Source of the DNA: Bolinopsis microptera
Taxonomy: Eukaryota > Ctenophora > Tentaculata > Lobata > Bolinopsidae
Assembly: GCF_026151205.1 (NCBI RefSeq)
Contig: NC_087076.1
Coordinates: forward strand, 2,055,692 to 2,119,691
DNA length: 64,000 bases
Reading direction: 5' to 3'
The notes beneath the pieces are model-generated. The model was not told the origin of the DNA. It ran no database searches and worked only from the letters and a program-made list of their open reading frames with translations. A program made the translations under genes and the position numbers. Every line of letters begins with the position of its first letter. The first letter of the stretch is position 1. This document shows positions 52,954-64,000 of the stretch, in pieces.

Positions 52954-55623
52954 TCAGTCGTTACCCAGATAAGTGTAAATACTCCTCAAAGCAGCGTTAG
53001 GCACGAACCTCTCCCCATCGTACATTGAGAAATACTTTCCCACATCTCTGTGAGAGATAAACACGCTCCGAGTCTCCAGCAAGTTCTCCTGGGCCACGTA
53101 CCTTAGAGAATTGTTTATTAAATAAATAAATAAATAAAGTCAATTTTTACAGCACAGCAATATATATCTAAATATCAGATCCTCTGTAATCATAATGTAT
53201 AAAAAAAAGGAGCTTTTCTCTGTGCTGAAGGATGAATCAAGGCAGATCATGGTTCTGTTAGCAGGCCACCCTAGTTATGGACAATACATATATATAAAAT
53301 AATTAAATTATAATTTTAAAATTGTGTCAAGATTGAACTAAAACATAACTCAGGGTAAAATAGACGTATTCCCTTCGTCAAATTAACTATTTACAATACT
53401 AAACTTAAACGAACTCCGGGTAAAATAAACGTAATCCCTTTGTCAAACTTGCTATTTACAATAAGTTAATAAATTAATACGGTTGAAAATTATTTCATAT
53501 TCAATAACAATGTAGCATCAATATAATTGATACAAATGAGGAGCATACAGTGAGAATTGCACATAACAGGAGGACTGGAGGTATGGAGCAATAATGATTG
53601 ACAGTGCACCTTTCCACTGATGTTCCTAATTTCCTGTAATAGCTTAATAGGCATGGAAATACTTTGATTGCAGGGGATAGATTGGATTCACTTATGTACT
53701 GAGATAACTTAACCGAAATAACATAACTGCCTAGATACATTAGCTAGTGTTGGGTGGGATCATGAATTTATCGTAAGAGTTATCCCCTTGGTAATTCTCA
53801 TCAGTTAGCAACATATTCATAAGAGTTTCTTTGTATAACTTAGAAAATTTCTTAACGTCGTCACACTCTCTAAGGGACTTTGATAATATGTTCCAGGCCT
53901 TAGTTCCTAGATAGTTAAACTCCTTGTGAGATCTTGATTTAGGAGTATAAAGATTGCAGTTTTCTGCCTCACGTGATCCACCAGAAATATACGAGATTAT
54001 TAAATAAAAGTAAAAGTTTATTCAAACAATACACATTACACACAGATAATTTCAACAATGACCATTGTCCAGCTATAAGGTTAGACACCCTTGAATATAA
54101 ATAACCCAATAAACGTACCTCTCACTATCATCCTCAGCCAGAACCTTGTAGTAAGGCTGACTCGCCTGGTGATCTAACTGGGATATCCCCATCCTCTCCT
54201 GCCACTGCTCTCCCATCATACAACACTCATCCCACCCGTACACAACGCACGTGTAGTTGTAGCGCACGTGCAGCATCACACTCCCTATCTTGAACAACAC
54301 TCTGTCAGGCTTGCTGCGCTTCACACTGAGGTGCTCCTTCAGAGACTCGGCTGCTTGTCCTACCCTCCTGCAGTACTTAGACCACACGTCCGGCTCTATA
54401 CACGTAAACTTCTGCAGGAAGGTACACTTGATACGGAGATCTAGAGAAAAGTTCATGGCATGCACTGCTGAATCGTAATCCTCTGGAGCTAGATAAGACA
54501 TTATCTTGTAGAGGTTCAGAGCGAAGAAGGCTCTGTTGTGGTGAATGGGAACAATCTGACCGAAAGCTATAACATTTCTAACAAGCCGGGAGAGGACCTG
54601 AAGACATGTAGTAGGCTGGAAGTAATAGTCCTTATCAGCAATATTAGACATTGGACACAGCTGGAGACACTGGGTCCGGGACAGGATGTCACCCTCGTTA
54701 AAACAGTCTATATACATGGTGTCTCCACTGGTGCCCTGGAAGGAGAGGAGGAAGTGTCGAGGGAAGTTGATTAGGGAGAGGGAGAGTCCCAGTCTAGTGG
54801 CCACCTCGTGGTATAAGATAGCTATTGTTATTGGAATACCTGTCTTCTTATACAGCACCTTATCTATCCGGTTATTCTCAAAATCATAGTAATTATCAGC
54901 GTTCTTTCTCAGTCCGAAATCTTGATAAAGAACTCTGTTGATGACCCCTAGAACCTCCTCAATGTTTGATGCTGGAGTGAGCCGAGCTCGGCACTGGTTA
55001 ACAATGTCCTCAACAGTCTGATGCACTGGAATACACTCGGTAGGCTGCACAGAGTGGATGATACTGAGCTCGCCCAGACACGCCCCCACCCACCGGGAGA
55101 TAAGCAGACTACCCTGGAACACTGCTCCGGGCTCTGTAGGAACACACTTCATCAGCTCCCTGATAATACCTGCCTGAGTCAGGGCTACCAGCAGGTGCCG
55201 GGAGTACAGTTTGGAGGTGAGGGAAGTGAACTTGTTGGAGGAGAGGAGGGAGTTGGAAAGGTGTCTGTGGGTGATCTCCCTTAGGTCAGGAGACAGGAGA
55301 CAGGAGACTATGGGGTCCTGGTCCAGGTCTATCTCCACTATAGTGTTGTGGATGTGCTGGTGTGATAGGTTCTCCAGGTGCTCCTCTAGCTCTCTAACAC
55401 ACAGATACCGACCTTTAAACTTCTCTAGATTATTAACACATCCAGGAGCATCAGAGGAGAGCACCAGGAGGTTGCTCGCCTTGAGGTGGTGCGTCCAGAG
55501 GAGGCGGGAGTTGTGGACCAGGTCATGGAAGGAGGAGGAGAGGGAGGAGAGGTGGACTAGGTCCCGGAGGGGGAGCCGGCGGAGGATCTGTTCTACTAGT
55601 TCGAGGGGGAGGTCCAGGGGCAT
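52954..55623 (-). CDS. FBXO21: F-box only protein 21
   Basis: Two exons (55623-54119 and 53101-52954) give 550 residues. Residues 1 to about 45 are an F-box (LPLELVEQILRRLPLRDLVH). The middle holds the SirB1/transglutaminase-like region (RLTPASNIEEVLGVINRVLY, then GIPITIAILYHEVATRLGLS and NFPRHFLLSF). The C-terminus is the HspQ/YccV-like domain (FKIGSVMLHVRYNYTCVVYG, GWDECCMMGEQW, then QPYYKVLAEDDSERYVAQEN across the splice). This domain order is diagnostic. FBXO21 is the substrate receptor of an SCF ubiquitin ligase. If the intron is retained, the frame adds YVYWVIYIQGCLTL and stops at 54073. The intron contains a LINE tail. The donor and the first bases of exon 2 share the sequence AGGTACGT. 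Confidence 0.94.
53330..53485. repeat. Direct duplication of about 65 bp in FBXO21 intron
   Basis: Two diverged copies containing gggtaaaataaacgtaatcc (53355 and 53417 regions), each followed by ctatttacaata. Confidence 0.7.
53748..53990 (-). mobile_element. 3' end of a LINE ORF2 in FBXO21 intron
   Basis: The minus strand reads NCNLYTPKSRSHKEFNYLGT then KAWNILSKSLRECDDVKKFS. It follows the common LINE C-terminal pattern of a VPR/TPK stretch, then a G-x-K-x-W-N-x-L-P-like motif and a helical tail. It ends at a stop before 53748. Confidence 0.7.
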
Positions 55624-56388
55624 TCATACACAATGCATTACATTTTGCTATGATCCTAGGGGTACTTGGGGTTATTGAGCTTGAAGCCTGGTACAGAACA
55701 GGATTACAGATAATTCGATATACAAAACAAGATTCAAAAATTGTCAGGTTAATGATAATGGAAATCAAGACGAATAAAGAGGCGGGCTGACTGTTGGATT
55801 ACATATTATACATGGTTATTTACAACAACTAGGGAAATATACCACTAAAGTACAGCTACTAAAAATAATTTGATAGGAAATGGAAATAAATATAACAGTT
55901 AAGTATGAACAATACTTAACATTAAAGTTAAGTCAACGGTATGTACAATGTACATACGGATCAAATTTCAAAAGCCGGCAGTTTTGTATCAACGTGAGTT
56001 TGTTAACTGCCATTATTTTGAAAACAAATTAAATTATAGATTGCTTCTCGGTTGCTTTCTAAATTAAAACTAAACTAAAAAAACAAAACATATTGTCCCG
56101 AACCCAAAAAAAAGTACAAAGAATTACGTTAAGAATTTACTGATAAAATAAATAAATTTCTGATATACTCATATATGAGAGAAGGGTTTCATTGTTCTTC
56201 AAGCACAAATCTTGATGTCCAGACAACGAAGAAGTGATTTCTTAGGATTTCAGTCTCAAAGCAGATGGTTGCTCATGAGTAAAGGAAGTTTCAATCTGAC
56301 TCAGACACTGTAGTGATAACAGAGATAAGAGTAACTGATGAGAACATATTGTAGTAGTACTCACTGACTGATGATTACAAATCGTTCC
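55624..56388. other. Intergenic between CIB end and FBXO21 start
   Basis: AT-rich. It should include the FBXO21 promoter. No other feature seen. Confidence 0.45.
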
Positions 56389-59300
56389 CTAAACTTCTAT
56401 GTTAAAGTTAGCTGAGAACTCGGGGGCCTTCTGGAGAATGTCTTCAAACTCAGCGGGAGTCAATGTTCTGAGGGGAAATAATTGTTATTATAATTGTTGT
56501 AGGATAGTTGTGCAAAGTAAGATAATAGTAATACTCCAATACTCGTGGAGTAATGTTAAACATATTTTGCAAAAAAATTGTTCTATGACAATCATTGACC
56601 GAAATAATGAGATATTCACCCATAATTACTACACTACACATCTGGAAAATTTTACATAGCGACAACAAATGCCCTATCATTAAATTAAATTGGATAAATA
56701 TTTAATCTTTGAGTTTGATTTGTCGGGTTATATGCTGGGTCCTTTTATGGACACGTTCATAAAAAAGATGAAATTCAGCCAAAATTTGTTAACTGTGATT
56801 TTTGTGTCTTCTTATCAAAATGAGAAACATGATAATCATCCCATGGTTAAGTTAAACGTTCAAATTTTGCGATGCTGAAATCGCCAAATAATTGTTTTCC
56901 TTAGTTACGGAGTGATAGTCGTTTAGTTTGGGGCTCTGAAAATAACACAAAAGTCACAAAATTTCTATTTTTGGTTTAACACAACCTCTATTATGGGGCC
57001 TATTTTTCATTTTGTATGGTCAATATTGATAGTACAAGTTCTTATCAGTCATATGATACGATTCTACACGTTTTTATTCGTTAAGAGGGCCAATTTAGCA
57101 CAATAATCACATTTCAATGTAAAAAATGGCCGATTTTCAGAGGTGAATTTGAAGTGCTTAATTCACTAATTGGATATTAAAATTTTGCTAGATGTCATCG
57201 TGTGTGTATACATTCTTGAGTTTCGTGATTCTGCTTGCCAAAGTGGGGCTAAATTCCACACAATAATCACATTTCTTTGTAGTGTGTTACTAGGCAGTAA
57301 ATTTGTCAGTACTTCGTGTGTTTGTTTTTGTTTACAGTGTTTTAGGTTTTGAACTGCTGCTATGTATCATGAATTTGACTAAACACTTTAAATAGTAATC
57401 TGAATTGAAAACTGTAACACCAGGCAAAAACTTAACACGAAAATCACATATTTAAAGTTACTGTGACTATCAACTTCCTGTTCAGGCCCATTTATCGTAC
57501 ATTTTTTCATTGCTCTTTGGTCTATATCCCTTATTGAGACCATTTTAGACTTGAAAAGTTGGTTTCAATCGATAATCGGTCAATTTTTAGCACAATAATC
57601 ACACAAGATAAAGTCCTAACTTATTTTCTATTCTTGTAGTTTTCAAGTCAAGTGTGATATTTGAAGCGGAAATCGGTTTTGAAGCTATCAAAATCGTTTA
57701 TAATTGATTAATGAACAATAGTGTCAGGCATGATGACAAAAAAGGCCGACTTTGAACACAAAAATCACGTATAAAAGGCGATTGTGACTATCTAATTGCA
57801 GTTTCAGCCCATTAACGATTATGTATGCGTTTTCTATGCTATCAAATCTTTTTCTTGAGACAATTTTAGACCTGAAAAGTTCATTGAAATCGATATTCGG
57901 TCAAATATTGGCACAATAATCACACGAAAAAATCTCGACCTATTTGCTGAACCACAGAGTTAATTTTATTCTGCGTTCTATATCATCAACTTTTATTGTC
58001 TCTAGTTAATGAAGGAGTTTCGGCATGTGTGCTGTGTGATATTTGAGTCAACAGTGGCACCAACTTACCAGTTTTTAACGTTTTTTAACAGCAATTTCAG
58101 ATCGATTTTATAGTTCTATGATACAACACAGTTGGTCTTTCTCTATCATACATATTGCAATTTATTGGATTTAATTCAACCAATTGATGTGATTTTATTG
58201 TCTGAAACAAGCCCTATATCACTTGAACATAAGATAGGAGAATCAAACAAGCTAAGATTCATCATTTATATTCTATTTCAGAAGATAATTAAGTGACGAT
58301 GGCAAATTTGAGAAATAAACTCAATCTCTCGCATTTCAAACTTTCAAACGTGATAAATGTGTTTTATATGTAGCCTTACATGCTCAGAACAGTCTAAGAT
58401 AATTTCAAATGTAGCAAAACAAAATAGTAACAGTCTAAATGTCTAATTATGAGTCTAGAAAATGATTAAAACTTTGTTTTAAAATTAGATGTGATTTTTG
58501 TGTCGATTGTGACCGTTTAACAGAAAATAATTGATTAATTTCTTGCTTGCACCATATTTTGAGCTGTAAAAAATTGTTTCAGAACTTTGATATTGGCTAT
58601 CTATCGTTAAAAACGTTAATTTCCACAAATTTTGCCATATTGTGATTTTTTTGCTCTATCTCAGCCATTTATATGTGACTCTCTGGCCCTTTATCGCTTA
58701 ACTTACCTAAAAGTGTGTATTAAACACCTTCAAGTACGTTGCACAACAATCTGGTTTCAAATGAATGGGTGAGTGGCTTCTAAAGTCACAAAAGTGAGTT
58801 TTGTGTCATAACTTGCCCAAATATCAATATTTGTTAATTATTCTGCCAACATAGCCTTCATTATGTAAAAACAAGCATATTCTGAAAGTTTGGTTGAAGT
58901 TGGTCAATATTAAGGTTCATTTTTGACAAAAAACAAATTTTGGCTAAAAAAATTGAGAGCTGAATTGCACCTTTTTTATGAACGTGTCCTTATAATAACA
59001 GGTCTCCAGATCAGACCTCTGGTTGTTTCTTAATGAAGTATTACCAGGTCCATTGGCAGGCCTTGAGATGAGATGTTAGGTTCGCAGGTGATATCCACGG
59101 CCTATTGTGTGGGATTACTGGGCTGACCAGTTTACGAAATTGTAGTTTGAGGTTTACAGTTATAATTTACACGTTTAATTATTGTTCATCTTAAATGCAT
59201 TTGTTTGCTGGGAACAGGGAATGAATTGTATTTTATTTTATCGGATATTTATCGCTTATCTGCCTCGGTCGAAGACATCACAATATCGTCTTGAAAAAAA

Positions 59301-59952
59301 TTTGTCGAATTGTCCATGCCCCTATGGGTTCTTGGCCTCCCCACAGTCACTAACAAACCACACAAATTGGCACTGCGCCAGATAAAAGCACATTTAGACG
59401 GGAACTTACCCATTCTCGTCCATGTCACATTCCTTTAATATCTCGTCCACAATACCGTCCACATCCTCCGTCTTCATCCTGAACCCTGTCACTCTGTTAA
59501 CTAGTTCATCCAGGTCAGTGCGGTCTATCTCTCCGTCATCGTTAAAATCATAGATCTGAAACGGAAGGTTGTGAACTCAAGAGTCTGTGCCTGTATAATG
59601 GGTAATGTTTACAGGTGCAGCCAATATAGAGTTATAATGGTAATGAATGTTGAAACCGAACTCAATCCAGCTTTAAGGAACAGAACAAGCTGTGTATTAT
59701 GAAGGAGTAACATGAAATAGTTGTTCCATCTGGCAGTAAAATTATGATTTCCTTTGTAATTAAAGAATAGGGGAGGAAAGGTGGACGAGGGGGGGAGGGC
59801 TTCAAAAAGCTCCCCAATTTGTTCTGATAATTATGTCACACCTTGAAAGCGTAAGCAGCCTTGAGATCTTTAGGGGCCTGCATGCTCATAACACTTAACA
59901 TGTCCAGGAAGTCACTAAATGTCATGTCTCCGGACAGATCTTCTGAAAATAC
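56389..59952 (-). CDS. Calcium and integrin-binding (CIB) family protein, 3' three exons
   Basis: Exons 59952-59842, 59555-59410 and 56467-56389 join in frame to the last 111 residues. They align with CIB proteins without a gap. VFSEDLSGDMTFSDFLDMLS is EF-hand 2 with its degenerate loop. YAFKIYDFNDDGEIDRTDLD is EF-hand 3, with Asp at loop position 12, the CIB hallmark. ECDMDENGTLTPAEFEDIL is EF-hand 4, and the end PEFSANFNIEV matches the family's PDFxxSFKI tail. CIB proteins bind integrin tails, kinases and mechanotransduction (TMC) channels in a calcium- or magnesium-dependent way. The first exons, about 70 residues by family length, are not found up to 64000. Either they lie beyond the window or the composite element at 60844 sits inside the gene. 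The last intron is about 2.9 kb and is mostly a transposon. Confidence 0.9.
56749..58989. mobile_element. 2.24-kb non-autonomous DNA transposon with terminal inverted repeats
   Basis: The left terminus ggacacgttcataaaaaaga at 56749 is matched by its reverse complement ending at 58989 (ttttttatgaacgtgtcc). Similarity continues inward through aattcagc and gccaaaatttgtt. Both sides abut TTAT, a possible 4-bp target duplication. The interior has no long frame but shows a diverged repeat: cacaataatcacat-like blocks near 57100, 57250, 57430, 57590, 57755 and 57905, roughly 150-175 bp apart. It lies in the last intron of the CIB gene. Confidence 0.75.
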
Positions 59953-60835
59953 CTGCGGAAACATTGGTCAATAATCCCCGGCAGAACCAACTACAATAAT
60001 CATTACCATTATCATTACAGGCCCTCCAAAATATACACAGTAACCTTCCCTCAATCCCCCCCCCCCCTGTTCAGTAACACATTACAATCCATCTTGATTC
60101 TTGATGTTAGCTTTGTGTTACGAAAGTTGATATCTCATCTGCCACCGTAACTGGTATCACTAATTACTAATCTGCAATTCTAGAGAGTGACGGATTACTC
60201 AATAATTGTGAAGTATAATTCTCTTAGTGCAGCTGTGTATTACTTATAAGTAACAGAAATTGAGAATATGCCAAAATTCTTCCGGTGGTTTCGTTTAAAT
60301 CTATTCTATTCTGAGATAATTTGTTATGTCTTACCAGTGCAGTGTAAGCTCCTATTTTTATTGTTATACATTGTTACACGGCATAATTTAAAAAGTAAGT
60401 TTGTCTACTTTATTTTCAGGTATCTATTAAACAAACCTTAATTTTGTCTTGAACAACTCACTAAGTTGTTCCTTTGGGCTTTTGAATAATTTATAACTTG
60501 TAGTTAAATGATGCATATAGACTATTAAGGGTATTAGGCTTCATGAGTAAGATATGTCAGTTCTTCTAATGGACAAGTTTGTCTCACTTTAAAAGGAATA
60601 TTCATGAACCTTTGGGTTGTTATATTCCGTATAACTGCGTAATTTGGCTTAATACCAAGTCGGTGCGGAACAGTTCTGTATCACTCTTAGTCACTGTTAG
60701 TACCGTATTGTAGGAACATTAGTGTTCATATTGAGGCTAGTGCGAGTGGGAGTGTATGAACTATAAACATGGCACATGTTAACATCTCAGAAAGACAGTA
60801 GTGGAGATAACAGACTCTGGTGAACTAATGGTTAA
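59953..60835. other. CIB upstream intron or intergenic DNA
   Basis: AT-rich, with a C11 run at 60056. No CIB N-terminal exon found here on the minus strand. Confidence 0.4.
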
Positions 60836-60843
60836 CATATCAT

Positions 60844-63463
60844 GGGGGGAATGCAACGTCAATTAATGTCAATTAATGTCAATTAATGTCAATTAATGTC
60901 AATTAATGTCAATTAATGTCAATTAATGTCAATGTCAGTTTTGCAAAATTTTGGAATACTGACATTAATTGACACGATATTTTTCGACCAGAGATTATGT
61001 AGTTCTACCATATTTTTAGCACTTTAGAACGTTTATATCATCAATTTATTCACTACTATCACATATGGAAATGTGAAATGTGAAAAAATTCAGATCATTA
61101 AACAATAAAACTGAAATAATACGGTTTCCCGAAATTTAATTTTCTTAAATGGGCGTGGCCATCCAAGGGCGTGGTTCTCAACATCATCAGAACTTAAAAC
61201 CCACATTAAACGAAATGCCTTCATGACATTTATATTTGAATAACGAATCTTAAACAGCTAACATTACTCCTTCATACTAAAAAAGCCGATTCTAGATATT
61301 TTCTAGATATAAGAAACCAATAAAATATGGGCGTGGCCGGTGGGGACCGAAGATGGAAGAGTTGGAAGCTGAAATTTTTTTTGTGGTCTTTGAACCGAAG
61401 GATCAACAGATAAGAACATACTCATAATTATTCAAGGACATTTTGTTTTTTTGAACCGGTCTAACTTACATATTAATCAACTATATACAGCAAACACAAG
61501 ATAATATAAATTAAATCATAAAATCGAGTGGCCGAGTAGTCTCGACTCACCCATAACTTCTCCAAAGGCGTCTATCATGAGCTTTGTACACTAAATCGTT
61601 GAAATTACTTAAACTAAATCTTTTATTTACAATCACAATAATTTGTTTTGTCATAATGTCTTTTAATAATAAATCAAATAAATTTGAACGAGGTCTGCCC
61701 CTCCTTCCTTTGTAGTCAAAACATCCTAAACATGCAAATCTGAAAGATAAGAAGGCGGGAGTGTCATCACCGCTTCTGAGAACGTGCCCAAGCATCTTCC
61801 ATCTTGCTTTCTTGATCCTTTCAGTAAGGGGTCTGACATTACATCTCTTATATAAATTCTCGTTGCTGATAACCGTAGGCCAATAGGTGTTGATTATCTG
61901 TCTCAGATGCTTCCTTTGGAGAACGTCGACAGATGCCATTACGGTTTCAGGAGCAGCCCAGCTGCTACAGTTATACAGCAACACTGAAGTGACAAGAGCT
62001 TCGTACAGCTTCAGCTTTCTACTCTCACTGATCTGAACAGAGCTATTCAACCAGACTTTCTTGTAGGTGTAGAAGGCAACATTGGCTTTGTTGCGTCTGT
62101 TGACAATATCTCTTTCTGAACAGAGCTTTGATCCTAATAGCACTGACTCTCGCCACTCTTCATCTCCTCTAATTTTATTGCCATGGGCATCTAAAGCATC
62201 TGTATCTGCCAGATACACTCTTGTAAACACCGTCTTTGATTCGTTAACAAAGAGACTCCAATCCTTTAGTATATCACTGGCAATCTCTAGTATCTTCACC
62301 CGGCTCTGACCATCTTCACTCAGAAGCTCAGCATCGTCAGCATAGGCGGACTCTAACGGGAGGCCTCTATCAGAGACTGGGGGGTTCGGTCTAGGAATCG
62401 TGACACTGATCACGGCTCTGATGTGATTCAGGGCACCGGCAAGGGTCAATGTAAACACTTTACCTGCCAGACTGTCTCCCTGGTAAGCGCCAATATTAAT
62501 CACAAATTCACCAGACTCAGATCTGTTGACCGTCACCTTGAGCTTTGTATTTGAGAGGAGGTACTGAACTAGGCGAATGTCGTCTCTAGAGCATCCTGCA
62601 TCAATGAGGAGGTTGATGATGGTCTGTCTGCGGATAGTATTAAACGCAGCGGTCATGTCAATGTTGATTTTACTATACTCAAACTCGCGCCTGGTAACCA
62701 CTGATGTCAACATTCTCTGAGACCATACCAGGTCAGCACAGCTGCGACCCTGCTTGTATGCCGCCTGCCAAGGCCCAGTGTACATATCAACGTGGTAATT
62801 GATTCTGTTCAAGGCTACGAGGGATAGGACTTTTCTAGTTCCATTTAGCAATGTGAGGGGCCGGATAGACTTTATCGGACCTCGGGGTTTTCCTGGCTTC
62901 TGAAGGGGTGTCAGGATACCTTCTCCAATAGCTGGGATGTATGTGTTGGTCTCAAAGGAGAGATTATAGATCCTAGCCAACTCACAGTGGAGGGGATATC
63001 CAGCAGCTTTCATTAGCTCATTAGGTATACCGTCAGGGCCACACGCTCTACCGGATTTCAGCTTCATAACAGCACGGCCAACTTCTTCAGGTGTTATGGG
63101 ACAGAGGAGGCTTCCAGGAGGGTCTATGAATGCTGGGAGGTGGGGTTCATCTTTGTCATTGAACTCATTATTAAAGTATTCTTTAATAGCTTCTGCTTTT
63201 AATGAGTCAGAACCTAAGGTATTCCTTACATAGACGTGAATATCTTGAATATTTATCGAATAATGATAATCTCAAATTTCAAGACATATTAATGTCAATT
63301 AATGTCAATTAATGTCAATTAATGTCAATTAATGTCAATTAATGTCAATTAATGTCAATTAATGTCAATTAATGTCAATTAATGTCAATTAATGTCAATT
63401 AATGTCAATGTCAGTTTGGGGTTTTTATGGAATACTGACATTAATTGACGTTGCATCACCCCC
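60844..63463. mobile_element. hAT-like composite element with G-tipped ends enclosing a truncated LINE
   Basis: Flanked by an 8-bp direct repeat catatcat (60836-60843 and 63464-63471). The left end ggggggaatgcaacgtcaat is the reverse complement, with a few differences, of the right end attgacgttgcatcaccccc. Each end has a module in the same orientation: tandem 10-bp gtcaattaat units (about 7 copies at 60859-60933 and about 12 at 63292-63410), then gtcaatgtcagt, a short spacer and atactgacattaattgac, which folds back on the repeat. The inner edges of both modules are degraded, the outer edges intact. Between them lies a 5'-truncated LINE. Confidence 0.75.
61547..63275 (-). mobile_element. 5'-truncated LINE encoding a reverse transcriptase
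   Basis: Open minus-strand frame of over 550 codons that is already open at its upstream edge (NTLGSDSLKAEAIKEYF before the first in-frame Met at 63067). RT motifs in order: SGRACGPDGIPNELMKAAGY, GILTPLQKPGKPRGPIKSIR PLTLL, INIDMTAAFNTI (first catalytic Asp), GAYQGDSLAGKVFTL, and SAYADDAELL with the YADD box intact. A thumb and a C-terminal RRGRPRSNLF region follow. The endonuclease domain is missing, as expected for 5' truncation during target-primed reverse transcription. The frame has no stop, so this copy is young, but it cannot be autonomous. The exact LINE clade is uncertain. Confidence 0.88.
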
Positions 63464-63471
63464 CATATCAT

Positions 63472-64000
63472 ATAGGGGGGGGGGGTGTGAAAAACTACAT
63501 AACACCACCCCGCCTAATACCGTTCAATGGTATATAGTCCTGTACCTGAACTAATAGTTTTTTAATCAGCTACTTCTACTGACAAAACACCTGCTGATAG
63601 TTGGGAACGTTTTAGGACATGTTTACAACCCACACCATGCACCAATCAACAGATAGTATGACTCTGCTATCTGCTGAATACGCTCTAAAGTTGCTCTGTT
63701 CAACAGCTCAACAGTGGAGCTACTGATTGAGTAACATGTGTTAATATATCACATTGATTGAGTAACGATCCAAAAAAGTGCTTCACGTCCACACTCCACA
63801 TGTAACGATCAAATAACAAGACCTGTCAAAAACACAGCTACAAACGATCCCGACAGCCTATTTCAAAGGGATCGGATTCTAAGGACGACTTATTTTGTAT
63901 AATTAACTTTTAAAAACAACTTATAGCCTGGTTTCTGATGCTTCCAATAGAATGTTCTAGTTTGTATGTTGCAACTTCAATTGTCAATCTAGAGAAGGCT
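63472..64000. other. Right edge of window, no gene seen
   Basis: Begins with a G11 run at 63475. A direct repeat of cattgattgagtaac-like sequence occurs near 63720-63765. No CIB first exon is visible. Confidence 0.4.

Noticed and set aside
61500-63300. LINE reverse transcriptase as a retron or other host RT system
   Set aside because: Motif order, thumb region and 5' truncation fit an ordinary non-LTR retrotransposon.

Overview
This is nuclear DNA from an invertebrate animal. Spliced GT-AG genes, animal-type families (tetraspanin, Snapin, AIMP2, HSPBP1, FBXO21, CIB, a PEST-type tyrosine phosphatase, a rhodopsin-like receptor), AT-rich introns and intergenic DNA, LINE, SINE and hAT-like remnants and a long satellite array all point that way. 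I cannot place the phylum from the sequence alone. Exon boundaries below were joined by hand, keeping splice sites and reading frame consistent.

Layout. 0.4-1.3 kb: intronless orphan GPCR (+). 1.8-6.2 kb: coiled-coil protein with a KASH-like membrane tail (+). 7.1-13.6 kb: satellite array with a 366-bp dimeric unit. 14.3-15.7 kb: ARF/ARL GTPase (+). 16.4-18.3 kb: tetraspanin (+). 35.4-20.0 kb, minus strand: a PEST-type protein tyrosine phosphatase, then two further blocks of exons carrying YEEI-type tyrosine motifs. Almost all of the exons after the big tail exon are phase 1-1, so the three blocks may be one alternatively spliced locus. A SINE tetramer sits in one of its introns. 38.3-36.0 kb: SNAPIN (-). 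39.4-43.3 kb: transposon-rich, with a broken reverse transcriptase and a GC-rich nest of inverted repeats. 45.4-43.6 kb: HSPBP1 (-). 47.3-45.8 kb: AIMP2 (-). 48.1-52.0 kb: small EF-hand protein (+), divergent from AIMP2 across a shared promoter. 55.6-53.0 kb: FBXO21 (-). 60.0-56.4 kb: 3' part of a CIB calcium-binding gene (-). 60.8-63.5 kb: a hAT-like composite element containing a 5'-truncated LINE.

Three themes stand out. (1) Tandem repeats begin at or beside 5' splice sites in at least seven introns of five genes or blocks. In several the repeat unit contains the donor itself, so donors are multiplied three to eight times. (2) Two unrelated elements (48777-50104 and 60844-63463) share one architecture: 8-bp target duplications, G-tipped termini, 10-bp subterminal tandem repeats, and a duplicated hairpin module at each end enclosing cargo. 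This is my best candidate for an undescribed mobile-element design. (3) Several perfect or near-perfect short-loop palindromes are scattered through introns and intergenic DNA.

The genes are mostly unrelated housekeeping or signalling genes and form no pathway. The phosphatase locus is the one place where neighbouring coding blocks may act together, as a phosphatase with a variable phosphotyrosine-docking tail.
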